DNA of 64,000 bases from Nocardia nova (lineage in GTDB: Bacteria > Actinomycetota > Actinomycetes > Mycobacteriales > Mycobacteriaceae): positions 43,185 through 107,184 of the forward strand of contig NZ_PSZE01000022.1 in the NCBI RefSeq assembly GCF_002933465.1, read 5' to 3'. Below, in pieces: positions 8,593-18,954 of the stretch (within the stretch, counting starts at the first letter, position 1; each line of letters begins with the position of its first letter). The notes below the pieces were generated by a model. The model had not been told where the DNA came from and ran no database searches. It worked only from the letters and a program-made list of their open reading frames with translations. The position numbers and the translations under genes are program-made.

Positions 8593-10518
8593 GTGTGTGG
8601 ACTGCTGGGATTTCTGACCGCCGATGTGGCCACCGACTCCGTCGTACAGCAGGTGTACGACGCCTTGCAGTGCGGGCGCCATCGCGGCCCGGACGAGCGC
8701 GGCACCTGGCACGACGAACACATCATCCTGGGCTTCAACCGCCTGTCGATCATCGACATCGAGCATTCGCATCAGCCGCTGCGCTGGGGTCCGCCGGAGA
8801 ACTCGCAGCGTTATGCGCTGGCGTTCAACGGTGAGATCTACAACTATCTGGAGTTGCGCGCGCAGCTGAGCGACGAATTCGGTGCGCGGTTCGCGACCGA
8901 GGGCGACGGTGAGGCGATCGTCGCGGCCTATCACCACTGGGGCACCGCGGCATTCTCCAAGCTGCGCGGCATGTTCGCCTTCGCCATCTGGGACACCGAA
9001 ACCCAGGAGCTGGTGCTGGCCCGCGACCCGTTCGGCATCAAGCCGCTGTTTGTGGCCACCGGCCCGGGCGGCACCGCCTATGCCAGCGAGAAGAAGAGCC
9101 TGCTGGAACTGCTGCCCGCACTGAATCTGTCGGACGCACTGGACCCGCGCGCGCTCGAGCACTACACGGTGCTGCAGTACGTGCCGGAGCCGGAATCGCT
9201 GCACGCGAACATCCGCCGCCTGGAATCGGGCTGCTACGCCACGCTGCGCCCCGGCGCCACGCCGGAAGTGACCCGCTACTTCGAGCCGAACTTCCGGGTG
9301 CGCCCGTTCGCGGCCGGCTCGGAGGAGGCCCGCTACCGCGAGATCGCGGCGGTGCTCGAGGATTCGGTCGCCAAGCACATGCGCGCGGACGTCACCGTCG
9401 GTGCCTTCCTGTCCGGTGGCATCGACTCCACCGCGATCGCGGCGCTGGCGATCCGGCACAACCCGAATCTGCTCACCTTCACCTCCGCGTTCGAGCGGGA
9501 GGGGTATTCGGAGGCCGACGTGGCTGCCGAGACCGCGGAGGCGATCGGCGCGAAACATTTCATCCGCACCGTCAGCCCCGAGGAGTTCGCCGGCGCGATC
9601 CCGGAGATCGTCTGGTACCTCGACGACCCGGTGGCCGACCCGGCGCTGGTGCCGCTGTATTTCGTGGCGCAGGAGGCCCGCAAGCACGTCAAGGTGGTGC
9701 TCTCCGGTGAGGGTTCCGACGAGCTGTTCGGCGGCTACACGATCTATCGGGAACCCTTGTCGCTCAAGCCCTTCGAATACCTGCCGAAGGGTGTGCGGCG
9801 GCTGGCCGGCAAGCTCTCGGACCGGATTCCGGACGGGACGCGCGGAAAGAGCCTGCTGCATCGCGGTTCGCTGCCGCTCGAGCAGCGCTATTACGGCAAC
9901 GCCCGTAGCTTCAACGACGCCCAGCTGCGATCGGTGCTGCGCGAATTCCGTCCGGAATGGACCCATCAGGATGTGACGGCCCCGATCTACGCGCGCTCAC
10001 GCGGCTGGGATCCGGTGGCACGCATGCAGCATCTGGACCTGTTCACCTGGCTGCGCGGCGACATCCTGGTCAAGGCCGACAAGATGACCATGGCCAATTC
10101 GCTGGAGCTGCGGGTGCCGTTCCTGGACCCCGAGGTGTTCGCGGTCGCCGAGCGGATCCCGTATCAGCAGAAGATCACCAAGGAGACCACCAAGTACGCG
10201 CTGCGTCGCGCACTCGAGACGATCGTCCCCCCGCATGTGCTGCACCGGCCGAAGCTGGGCTTCCCGGTGCCGCTGCGGCACTGGCTGCGCGGCCCCGAGC
10301 TCTACGACTGGGCCGCCACCCAGATCGCCGAATCGCAGACCGACCATCTGCTGGACAAGTCCGCGATCACGGCGATGCTGCAGGCACACCGCGCCGGCAA
10401 CGGCGACCACAGCCGTCGCCTGTGGACGCTGCTGGTGTTCATGATCTGGCACGGCATCTTCGTCGAGGACCGGATCAAGCCCGATATTCAGGAGCCCACC
10501 TACCCCGTGCGGCTCTAG
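8593..10518 (+). CDS. asnB: Asparagine synthetase (glutamine-hydrolysing)
   Basis: The 641-residue protein starts GTG-TGT, leaving Cys2 as the N-terminal nucleophile of the class II glutaminase domain (CGLLGFL). RHRGPDERG and FNGEIYNY are conserved glutaminase segments. The synthetase domain has the PP-loop SGGIDSTAIAAL near residue 344. It makes asparagine from aspartate, glutamine and ATP; in mycobacteria and corynebacteria the homologue also amidates cell-wall diaminopimelate (LtsA type). Gene order beside ctaC matches M. tuberculosis asnB (Rv2201). Confidence 0.93.
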   Translation: MCGLLGFLTADVATDSVVQQVYDALQCGRHRGPDERGTWHDEHIILGFNRLSIIDIEHSHQPLRWGPPENSQRYALAFNGEIYNYLELRAQLSDEFGARFATEGDGEAIVAAYHHWGTAAFSKLRGMFAFAIWDTETQELVLARDPFGIKPLFVATGPGGTAYASEKKSLLELLPALNLSDALDPRALEHYTVLQYVPEPESLHANIRRLESGCYATLRPGATPEVTRYFEPNFRVRPFAAGSEEARYREIAAVLEDSVAKHMRADVTVGAFLSGGIDSTAIAALAIRHNPNLLTFTSAFEREGYSEADVAAETAEAIGAKHFIRTVSPEEFAGAIPEIVWYLDDPVADPALVPLYFVAQEARKHVKVVLSGEGSDELFGGYTIYREPLSLKPFEYLPKGVRRLAGKLSDRIPDGTRGKSLLHRGSLPLEQRYYGNARSFNDAQLRSVLREFRPEWTHQDVTAPIYARSRGWDPVARMQHLDLFTWLRGDILVKADKMTMANSLELRVPFLDPEVFAVAERIPYQQKITKETTKYALRRALETIVPPHVLHRPKLGFPVPLRHWLRGPELYDWAATQIAESQTDHLLDKSAITAMLQAHRAGNGDHSRRLWTLLVFMIWHGIFVEDRIKPDIQEPTYPVRL

Positions 10519-10539
10519 CCGTTACCCCGAGGCGGCGTC

Positions 10540-10569
10540 GCACCGCGGCCGATCACGGCCCGGCGGTGC
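10540..10569 (+). terminator. Possible asnB terminator hairpin
   Basis: GCACCGC-GGCC and GGCC-CG-GCGGTGC pair across a six-base loop, with a two-base bulge, 21 bases after the asnB stop. No U-tract is visible. Confidence 0.5.
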
Positions 10570-10645
10570 GGCGATCGCCCTGACCGGAGCGATTCCTTGC
10601 ACACGCGTGCATCGACGTCACGTCATCTTTTCGACGGTCTTGAAC

Positions 10646-10665
10646 GTACCGTTAGATAGCGGTAC
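10646..10665. promoter_or_regulatory. Inverted repeat GTACCG-N8-CGGTAC
   Basis: A perfect 6-bp inverted repeat with an 8-base AT-rich spacer lies about 110 bases upstream of the small secreted protein at 10778. The position and size suit a dimeric repressor operator. A short hairpin (CGGCTCG-GAT-CGAGCCG, 10691-10707) follows. Confidence 0.45.
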
Positions 10666-10722
10666 ATTAAACGGCGTCAAGCAAGTTGAACGGCTCGGAT
10701 CGAGCCGTGGACGGATATGACC

Positions 10723-10770
10723 GAGACACGTACATACCAGACACGTACATACCGAGACACGTACACAAGG
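10723..10770 (+). repeat. Triplicated GAGACACGTACA element in a 5' leader
   Basis: Three near-identical 15-17-base copies of (G)AGACACGTACATACC stand head to tail. The last copy merges into the AAGG ribosome-binding site of the gene at 10778. The array may be bound by protein or influence translation. Confidence 0.75.
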
Positions 10771-10777
10771 AATCCCG

Positions 10778-11128
10778 ATGGTTCGACACAAACTGCTCTC
10801 GAAGATCCGCACCCGCACGTCACGCACCGTGATCACGGTCGCCATCGCGGCGGCCCCGATCGTGGCCGCCGCCCCCGCTCTCGCCGATCCGGCGGCGGCC
10901 CCGGCCCAGTCCCAGGAAGTCCGGGCACCCGGAACGGATATCCAGTTCGTCCACGGCTGGGGGCATCATGGCTGGGGCCATCACGGCGGCTGGGGAATGC
11001 CCGGCTGGGGTGGGCCGCGCGGAGGCTACGGCGGCGTCTATCCCGGGTGGTACAGCCCGTGGACAGGTGGTTACGGGTATGGCTACGGCTACGGCTATTC
11101 GCCGTTCTCGAGCGGCAGCGCCGCCTGA
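10778..11128 (+). CDS. Small secreted Gly/Trp/His/Tyr-rich protein
   Basis: This 116-residue protein has a clear Sec signal peptide ending near ALA-DP (about residue 36). The mature part is low complexity: two HGWGHH repeats, then Gly-Gly-Tyr and four GY repeats (GYGYGYGY) before a Ser-rich end. Such composition suggests a surface or cell-wall-associated protein, possibly metal-binding through its His residues, but there is no recognised domain. ATG 10778 follows AAGG. The upstream inverted repeat and triple repeat suggest tight regulation. Confidence 0.75.
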   Translation: MVRHKLLSKIRTRTSRTVITVAIAAAPIVAAAPALADPAAAPAQSQEVRAPGTDIQFVHGWGHHGWGHHGGWGMPGWGGPRGGYGGVYPGWYSPWTGGYGYGYGYGYSPFSSGSAA

Positions 11129-11180
11129 GCCGGTATCACACGGCTCGATCGCAACCGGCACGCGGCCTACCCTCGTAGGC

Positions 11181-11450
11181 ATGTGCCGAAACATCACCGC
11201 GTTGCGCGGCTTGGACCCTGCCGCGACACCCGAGGAAATCGACGCGGCCGCGTTGCAGTACGTCCGTAAGGTGGGTGGTCTCAGCAGCATTTCCGAGGCC
11301 ACCCGCCCCGCGGTCGAGGAGGCCGTAGCCGAGATCGCCGCGGCGACCACTCGGCTGCTGGCGGCCTTGCCCGAGCGCAAGGTCCCGCCGAAGTCGGTTC
11401 CGCCGCTGCGGCGCCCGCAGGTGCAAGCGCGCATCGCCGCACGCGCCTGA
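11181..11450 (+). CDS. DUF2277-family small protein
   Basis: The 89-residue protein begins MCRNITALRGLDPAATPEEI and matches the small DUF2277 family of unknown function, in which the MCRNI start is characteristic. It has a basic, Pro-rich C-terminus and no signal peptide. The start is the ATG directly giving the conserved N-terminus. It follows the secreted-protein gene by 52 bases, but nothing shows that the two act together. Confidence 0.8.
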   Translation: MCRNITALRGLDPAATPEEIDAAALQYVRKVGGLSSISEATRPAVEEAVAEIAAATTRLLAALPERKVPPKSVPPLRRPQVQARIAARA

Positions 11451-11632
11451 GCACGGCTCGCGCGCGGTATTACCGGTTCGCCGCTCACTGTCATAAGGCA
11501 GGAGTCCGGGCGAGCCGACCGGCGGCCGGTGCCCATCGGCACCAGCAAGTGCTCGATGGCTCCGGCTCGTGATTCACCCGGTGTTCGCCGTGGCGTGGGG
11601 TTTTCTGAACCCGCGCACGGTTGGCTGGAGGT

Positions 11633-13399
11633 ATGGACGAGCGGGATGCGTCGGAGCCGGTATCGGAGCAGGCGGGTAGTGCCGGGGCTGGGCCTGGTTC
11701 GACGCCGGGTGGCGGTCCCCACCGCGATGTCACCGCCGGGCTGGAAGCCGCCGATCCGTTAGGCGGACCAGCGGGTGACGGCGCTCGCCCCGACCGATCG
11801 CGCGGGGTGAGCCGGCGGTGGCTGTTCGGCGCGTCGGGGGCGGCGGCGATCGCCGGGCTGGCCGTGGGCGCGGGGACGACGGCGGCATTGCACGGCGACG
11901 GATCGTCGACCGGCAGCGGCGGGCGATTCTGGCCGCTATCGCCGGAACTGGCGATCGGGCCGGCCCGGGTAGCGGCACCACCGGTGACGGGGTTGCACCT
12001 GCAGTTCGGCGCCGACGCCGCGCGCGAGGCCGTGGTGAGCTGGCAGAGCCCGGGCTCGGTGCACAACCCGGTGGTGCGATTCGGCACGGCCACAACGGGT
12101 TTCGGCGCGACCGCGCAAGCGCAGACCCGGATCTACCGGGACGCCGCCTCGGGCACGGAGGTGTATGCCCATCACGCCGTACTCACCGGGCTCACGCCGG
12201 ACACCGACTACATCTACGCAGTCGGACACGAGGGCGCCACCCCGGAATTAGGCACCCATCGCACCGCACCGGCGGGCCGGGCCGCGTTTCGCTTCACCAG
12301 TTTCGGCGATCAGGGCACCCCGACGCTCGGCAAACTGGACAACGGCCGCTACGTCAACGACAACCTCGGCTCCCCCGTCGCCGGAGATGTCACCGCGGGG
12401 ATCGAACATCTCGCCCCGCTGTTCAATCTCGTCAACGGCGACCTGTGCTACGCCAATCTCGCCAGCGACCGGATCCGCACCTGGAACGACTGGTGGGCCA
12501 ACAATTCTCGCTCGGCTCGCCACCGACCGTGGATGCCGGCGCCCGGCAATCACGAGAACGAACGCGGCAACGGTCCGATCGGTTACGAGGCATTCCAAAC
12601 GTATTTCACCGTGCCCGACAGCGGGGCCGAGGATCTCGCGCGCGGGCTCTGGTACGCCTTCACGGTCGGCGCGGTCCGGGTGATCGCGGTGGCCAACGAC
12701 GACATCTGCCTGCAGGACGGCGGCAACTCCTACGTGCACGGCTACTCCGGCGGCGCCCAGAAGCGATGGCTCGACAAGGAATTGGCCACCGCCCGGGCCG
12801 ACCGCGCCATCGACTGGATCGTCGTGTTCATGCACCAGACCGCGATCTCCTCGGCCGACAAGGCCAACGGCGCCGACCTGGGGATCCGCCAGGAGTGGCT
12901 GCCGCTGTTCGACCGCTACCAGGTCGATCTGGTGCTGTGCGGCCACGAACACCATTACGAGCGTTCACATCCCGTTCGTGGTGTCCTCGGCAGTGACACC
13001 CTCACCCCGAAACCGGTCCTGGAAGCGGTCACCCCCGCCACCGCGACCGCACCCGAGATCATCGACACCTCCAAGGGCACAGTGCATCTCGTGATCGGCG
13101 GCGGCGGAACCTCCGTCCCCTCGAACGGGCTGTTCTTCCCCGGACAGCAGTGCCGGGTGATCACCGGTGTCGGCGCCGTCGACGCTGCCACGGGTAAGAA
13201 GACGCCGGTCTACGTGATGGAGCAGGCGCCCTGGTCGGCCTTCAAGGACCCCGAACATCCCTACGGTTTCTGCGCTTTCGACGTGAACCCCGGCTCCCCC
13301 GGCGGCCACACCACCATGACGGCCACCTACTACGCCGTCACCGACACGCTGAAACCGGTGGACACCTTCATCCTCACCCGCCCCCGCTCCGACAACTGA
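11633..13399 (+). CDS. Tat-exported purple-acid-phosphatase-like metallophosphoesterase
   Basis: This 588-residue protein has a Tat signal (SRRWLFG at residues 60-66, then a hydrophobic stretch) after an unusually long, disordered N-terminal extension. A fibronectin-like PAP N-domain follows (VTGLHLQFGADAAREAVVSW). The metallophosphatase motifs are in order: GDQG, GDLCY, GNHEN, FMHQ and GHEHHYERSHP. It probably cleaves phosphoesters outside the cytoplasmic membrane using two metal ions. ATG 11633 follows GGAGGT. Confidence 0.88.
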   Translation: MDERDASEPVSEQAGSAGAGPGSTPGGGPHRDVTAGLEAADPLGGPAGDGARPDRSRGVSRRWLFGASGAAAIAGLAVGAGTTAALHGDGSSTGSGGRFWPLSPELAIGPARVAAPPVTGLHLQFGADAAREAVVSWQSPGSVHNPVVRFGTATTGFGATAQAQTRIYRDAASGTEVYAHHAVLTGLTPDTDYIYAVGHEGATPELGTHRTAPAGRAAFRFTSFGDQGTPTLGKLDNGRYVNDNLGSPVAGDVTAGIEHLAPLFNLVNGDLCYANLASDRIRTWNDWWANNSRSARHRPWMPAPGNHENERGNGPIGYEAFQTYFTVPDSGAEDLARGLWYAFTVGAVRVIAVANDDICLQDGGNSYVHGYSGGAQKRWLDKELATARADRAIDWIVVFMHQTAISSADKANGADLGIRQEWLPLFDRYQVDLVLCGHEHHYERSHPVRGVLGSDTLTPKPVLEAVTPATATAPEIIDTSKGTVHLVIGGGGTSVPSNGLFFPGQQCRVITGVGAVDAATGKKTPVYVMEQAPWSAFKDPEHPYGFCAFDVNPGSPGGHTTMTATYYAVTDTLKPVDTFILTRPRSDN

Positions 13400-13568
13400 C
13401 CGCCCGCGGACCCGCGACACGATGATCACCCGGCGGTTGCGTGACCGTTCGGCGCCTGTCCGCCCCGCGGCTCTGCCCGCGCGTTCCTAGCCGCATCGGT
13501 CACGCGAAAAGCCTTCCCGCACGGTCACCAGCCCGCCGGCGAACGACGTATCCAGCGCGGTCCGACGG

Positions 13569-14291
13569 CTACGTGACGTGCACGAGGTCCAGCACCCGGC
13601 GTCCGAGCTCGGCATCGGTGGCCGCGGGCGTTGTCGCCGGCGCGCGATGCCACACGGTGAGAAGGAGATCCGCGGCGGTCCCGGACAAGGTGGTACCGGC
13701 AGAAGCGGCGCAGGATTCGATCGTCGGCTGCGGCCGGGTCAATCGCAGCGTCCACGGCGCGACCTCGACGTCGGTGCAACGCACGTGCAGTGCGGCATCG
13801 GCGAGGTCGTCGGGAACCTCCACCCGCGCGAGGAATCGCGGCACGAAAACGTGCAGCCATTCGTCGATACCGTCCGCGGCGAATTCGGCGTCGAACGGCG
13901 CCGCCGCTCCCGGCCGCACCGCATCCTGGGCATCCCAGCGGTGCATCGCCGCTTCATGGGCCTGGCGCCGGAGCCAGAACCTCACCGGCCGACGTCCGAT
14001 GAAGGTGTCGACCTCGGCGTCGAGATCCATCCCGTCCAGTTGCCGCAGCAACAGATCGCGGCTCTCGCGGTACCAGTCCGACAGATTGTCCGGGCCGGGG
14101 CGCGGCACCGGCGCATCCTCACCGCGCAGGAATCCCACCGCCCACCGATGTACCTGGCCCACATGGGAGATCAGCCGCGCCACATCCCATCCGGGACAGG
14201 CCGCCACCGGCGCCCCGTACGCTTCCACTGGTATCGCCGCGATCGCATCGCCCTCGGCCACGAGTGCCGCTCGCCACCGTGAATCGTCCAT
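13569..14291 (-). CDS. Mycothiol-dependent maleylpyruvate isomerase-fold (MDMPI/DinB) protein
   Basis: The 240-residue protein has the MDMPI N-terminal four-helix domain: CPGWDVARLISHVGQVHRWA near the start and HEAAMHRWDAQ about 75 residues later. These carry the His positions that bind metal in DinB-like proteins. A C-terminal MDMPI domain follows. Characterised members use mycothiol as cofactor; most genomic copies have unknown substrates. It starts 21 bases after the stop of the papain-like gene, so it is probably the third gene of the operon with 14313-16316 and 16355-17602. ATG 14291 is used; an alternative lies two codons upstream. Confidence 0.8.
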   Translation of the reverse strand: MDDSRWRAALVAEGDAIAAIPVEAYGAPVAACPGWDVARLISHVGQVHRWAVGFLRGEDAPVPRPGPDNLSDWYRESRDLLLRQLDGMDLDAEVDTFIGRRPVRFWLRRQAHEAAMHRWDAQDAVRPGAAAPFDAEFAADGIDEWLHVFVPRFLARVEVPDDLADAALHVRCTDVEVAPWTLRLTRPQPTIESCAASAGTTLSGTAADLLLTVWHRAPATTPAATDAELGRRVLDLVHVT

Positions 14292-14312
14292 GCACACAAC
14301 TTATCCGCCGCG

Positions 14313-16316
<2,004 letters not shown>

Positions 16317-16354
16317 TCAGGACCCTCCCGTGATCCATTCCTGCCGAGAAGGAT

Positions 16355-17602
16355 TCATACGTAGAAGTCGAGTTCTTCCTGTCGCTTCAGCAGGTCCCGC
16401 AGAGCGTACGGGTCATCGCCGAAGAAGTACAGCAGACCCCAGTGATTGCCGAATGCGGTTCGCTTGGTGACCTTTTCCGACAGTGGGGCGGTGAGTTCGT
16501 GGGTTTCGAAATACTCGTGGTCTTCCGTCTCCTCCGGGATCGACAATCGGCTGACCACCCGCCGCCGCGGGTAGACGCCGAACGAACCGGCATGTCCTTT
16601 CGCGTCTACCACTTCGCGAGGGAAGAACGCCACGATCTCCTCCTCGGTGGTCTTCGGATCGAATGCAAGTACCAGCGCGTGATAGGCGTTGAATCCGTAT
16701 GCGCGCTCGAGCAATTCGAAGACCTTGAACCCGGGCGGGCGATAGGCGACCTCGCCGAAGTACATCTCACCGTCGCTGGTAACGAAATACTCCGGATGGA
16801 CGAACCCGAATTCGATATCGAAGGTCTTGATCAGCTTTTCGACCTGCCGGATGATCTCCGGCCGGTACTTTTCCAGTTCCGGTGTCGCGGGGACGAAGAC
16901 GGAGTAGCCGAGCCGCACGTATTCTGAGATGTTGAGGAATCGGATCTTGCCGTCGTGGATCCACGCTTCGACCGCGAATTCCCAGCCGTCCAAATGGGAT
17001 TCCATCAGGACCGGGAACTCCTCGTCGGGGATGGCGTCGATCTCGTCGGGGGTGCGGATCACACGGTGACCGAGGCAGCCGGCCTTGTCGAAGGCCTTGA
17101 TATGGATCGGATCGTTCGGATCGCCGTCGAGTTTGAGCAGGGTCTGGTTGACGCGTTTGAGGAACCGGATGACGTCGTCACGCTCGTGTGCCTCCTCGAA
17201 GATGCCCACCCGGATACCGCCCAGTTGCGCGCGCCGCTTCATCAGCGACTTGTCGCGCAGCAGCATGGCCTGGCCGAGCAGCCGCGGATTGTCCAGCAGC
17301 ACCGAGTTGATCGCACCCGCCCATTCCACGGTCTCCTCGAAGATCGGGATGGCGACGTCGACGCCCATCTCCTTCAGGGTCTCCGCGATTTCCATCGACC
17401 GGTCGTTGAGTCGCTCGAAATTCCAGCAGAGATAAGGGATTTCGTGTTCAGTGCAGTATTTCTCCGCCCACTCCGGAGCTACCACGACATAACGCCGGTC
17501 GAATCGGTCCACCGCTTCGACCGCGTTCAGACTCCAACCCAGCAGGGCGACATAGCCCTTGTCCGGGTTCCTGCGCTTCGATTCACGGGATGAAATCGAC
17601 AA
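16355..17602 (-). CDS. ATP-grasp ligase
   Basis: From the proposed TTG start at 17602 (GGGGAGC just upstream), the protein is 415 residues. It has the ATP-grasp layout: an N-terminal Rossmann-like preATP domain, the KSLMKRR segment at 118-124, a nucleotide-binding strand around 166-182 (IHIKAFDKAGCLGHRVI), LMESHLDGWEFAVEAW at 199-214 and the metal-binding FGEVAYRPPG at 282-291. ATP-grasp enzymes form acyl phosphates and couple carboxylates to amines or thiols. It leads an operon with a papain-like protein and an MDMPI-fold protein. The substrate is unknown. A longer ORF reaches 17845, but its N-terminus looks non-coding. Confidence 0.85.
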   Translation of the reverse strand: MSISSRESKRRNPDKGYVALLGWSLNAVEAVDRFDRRYVVVAPEWAEKYCTEHEIPYLCWNFERLNDRSMEIAETLKEMGVDVAIPIFEETVEWAGAINSVLLDNPRLLGQAMLLRDKSLMKRRAQLGGIRVGIFEEAHERDDVIRFLKRVNQTLLKLDGDPNDPIHIKAFDKAGCLGHRVIRTPDEIDAIPDEEFPVLMESHLDGWEFAVEAWIHDGKIRFLNISEYVRLGYSVFVPATPELEKYRPEIIRQVEKLIKTFDIEFGFVHPEYFVTSDGEMYFGEVAYRPPGFKVFELLERAYGFNAYHALVLAFDPKTTEEEIVAFFPREVVDAKGHAGSFGVYPRRRVVSRLSIPEETEDHEYFETHELTAPLSEKVTKRTAFGNHWGLLYFFGDDPYALRDLLKRQEELDFYV

Positions 17603-17915
17603 ACCTGCTCCCCTCTTCGACCTCGGTGCACCGTTCGTCGATCGCGAGGTCGTCTTATCGCGCGGTGGTCCTGCGCTCGATACCGGGGGCTGCGAATTCG
17701 GCGGGCTCCGGTATCGCCGCGCGTGCGCTCGGCATCGTCGACGGGCGGCAACAACGGCGATTCGCTCTATTACCGTCATTGCCCACGGATACCCCGATGC
17801 CTTATTCCCAAACCGGGGCAAGGCCGTTGCGTTATTGACACACAATCGTTCTCGCCGGCCGTCGGCCTCCGGAGACGGAGAAAACGGTACGGCCGATGGA
17901 CAGTTCGGCTCGAAC
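17603..17915. other. Intergenic region upstream of the ATP-grasp operon
   Basis: This 313-base region separates cobS from the ATP-grasp operon, both on the minus strand. It is less GC-rich than its neighbours between about 17760 and 17850 and should hold the operon promoter. I could not fix -35 and -10 boxes with confidence. Confidence 0.4.
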
Positions 17916-18659
17916 TCAGGACAGTGACAGCACCGCGGCGGTGACCGCGACGGTCACCTCGACGGCGGCACCGAGCACATCACCGTTGAGCCCGCCGAAA
18001 CGCCGCACACAATGCCACACCAGCAGAGCCACGGCCGCCAGAGCCACGGCGACCGCGACCGGCCCGAGCCACGACGCGGGCGCGGCGAAGACGCCTGCGA
18101 CGAGCGCGGTGAGAGTCCAGACCGCCAGTGTCACCACCGACTGCGTGCGCGCCACCAGCGCACCGAATCCGGCGCCGGGAGCAGGTGCGTATCCGCGGCA
18201 GGCGAGGACGACCGCAACCCGCCCGACGGCCACCGCGAGCCCGACCGCGAACCAGCGGCCGTGCTCGGCGAGCGCGGCGAACGACAGCGCCTGCACGCCG
18301 ATGGCGAAAATCAACGCGGCCACCCCGAAGGGCCCCGCCCCGCCGCTCTTCATGATTTCCCGGGCACGTTCGGGCGGCCCGTAACTGCCGAGCCCGTCCG
18401 CGGTATCGGCCAGCCCGTCCAGATGCATCCCTCGGGTCGCCAGCCCCAGCGCACCGACGGTGATCAGCCCCGCCAGCGCGAAATCCATTCCGGCCCAAGT
18501 CAATATCCACAGCAGTCCGGCGGCGCCCGCACCCAGCACTGCTCCGACCACGGGTGCCGCCGCGATGGCCCCCGCCGCCGCCCTGCGGTCGACCGTCTCG
18601 GGTCCGCGCACCGGCAGCACCGTCAACCACGAGATCGCGAGACGAGCCGCCGCGATCAC
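17916..18659 (-). CDS. cobS: Adenosylcobinamide-GDP ribazoletransferase
   Basis: CobS is the 247-residue polytopic membrane enzyme that joins adenosylcobinamide-GDP to alpha-ribazole, the last stage of cobalamin assembly. The signature TRGMHLDGLADTADGLG is present at about residues 75-91. Hydrophobic helices fill the rest. It lies downstream of the cobU-cobT fusion on the same strand. A 295-base gap without a credible gene separates the two, whereas the M. tuberculosis genes are adjacent. Confidence 0.93.
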   Translation of the reverse strand: MIAAARLAISWLTVLPVRGPETVDRRAAAGAIAAAPVVGAVLGAGAAGLLWILTWAGMDFALAGLITVGALGLATRGMHLDGLADTADGLGSYGPPERAREIMKSGGAGPFGVAALIFAIGVQALSFAALAEHGRWFAVGLAVAVGRVAVVLACRGYAPAPGAGFGALVARTQSVVTLAVWTLTALVAGVFAAPASWLGPVAVAVALAAVALLVWHCVRRFGGLNGDVLGAAVEVTVAVTAAVLSLS

Positions 18660-18954
18660 GGCCGGAACCTCGATTCGGCGATGCCGCAGGACGCACCTCT
18701 CGATGCTGCGCGCAGTGCCGCCGAAAGATCACGACACCCCGCGCGCGGGTGATCGGCGAAATACCCGATCCGACCGGCCTTCCGGTGCGTGCTCAGCGGG
18801 CCGGCGGTGTGGTCCGGCACACCGCAGCGGGGCCCGGGGCGGGCTCGACGAGGTGAGGACCGCAGTTCCGCGCGCGCGGAGGCGCCGCGGACATTGGCCA
18901 TCCGGCGACCCGGCCACACGGTGCGGGCCGGGCGATCCGGTCCACGCCCCTCGT

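Noticed and set aside
6024..8834. Very long plus-strand frame (936 codons) across the FAD oxidase, ctaF, ctaC and asnB start
   Set aside because: It is antisense to the well-supported ctaF and ctaC genes and overlaps two others; its Arg/His/Pro-rich translation is typical of a shadow frame in high-GC DNA.
7249..9966. Very long minus-strand frame (905 codons) over ctaC and asnB
   Set aside because: It is out of frame with ctaC and antisense to asnB, both of which have clear families and motifs.
10717..11178. Frame with TETRTYQTRTYRDTYT repeats
   Set aside because: The repeats are translated leader DNA in a different frame from the supported secreted protein.
18656..18919. Minus-strand 87-codon frame between cobS and cobU-cobT
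   Set aside because: Arg/Ala/Ser-rich with no start signal and no resemblance to a Cob protein; probably just spacer.
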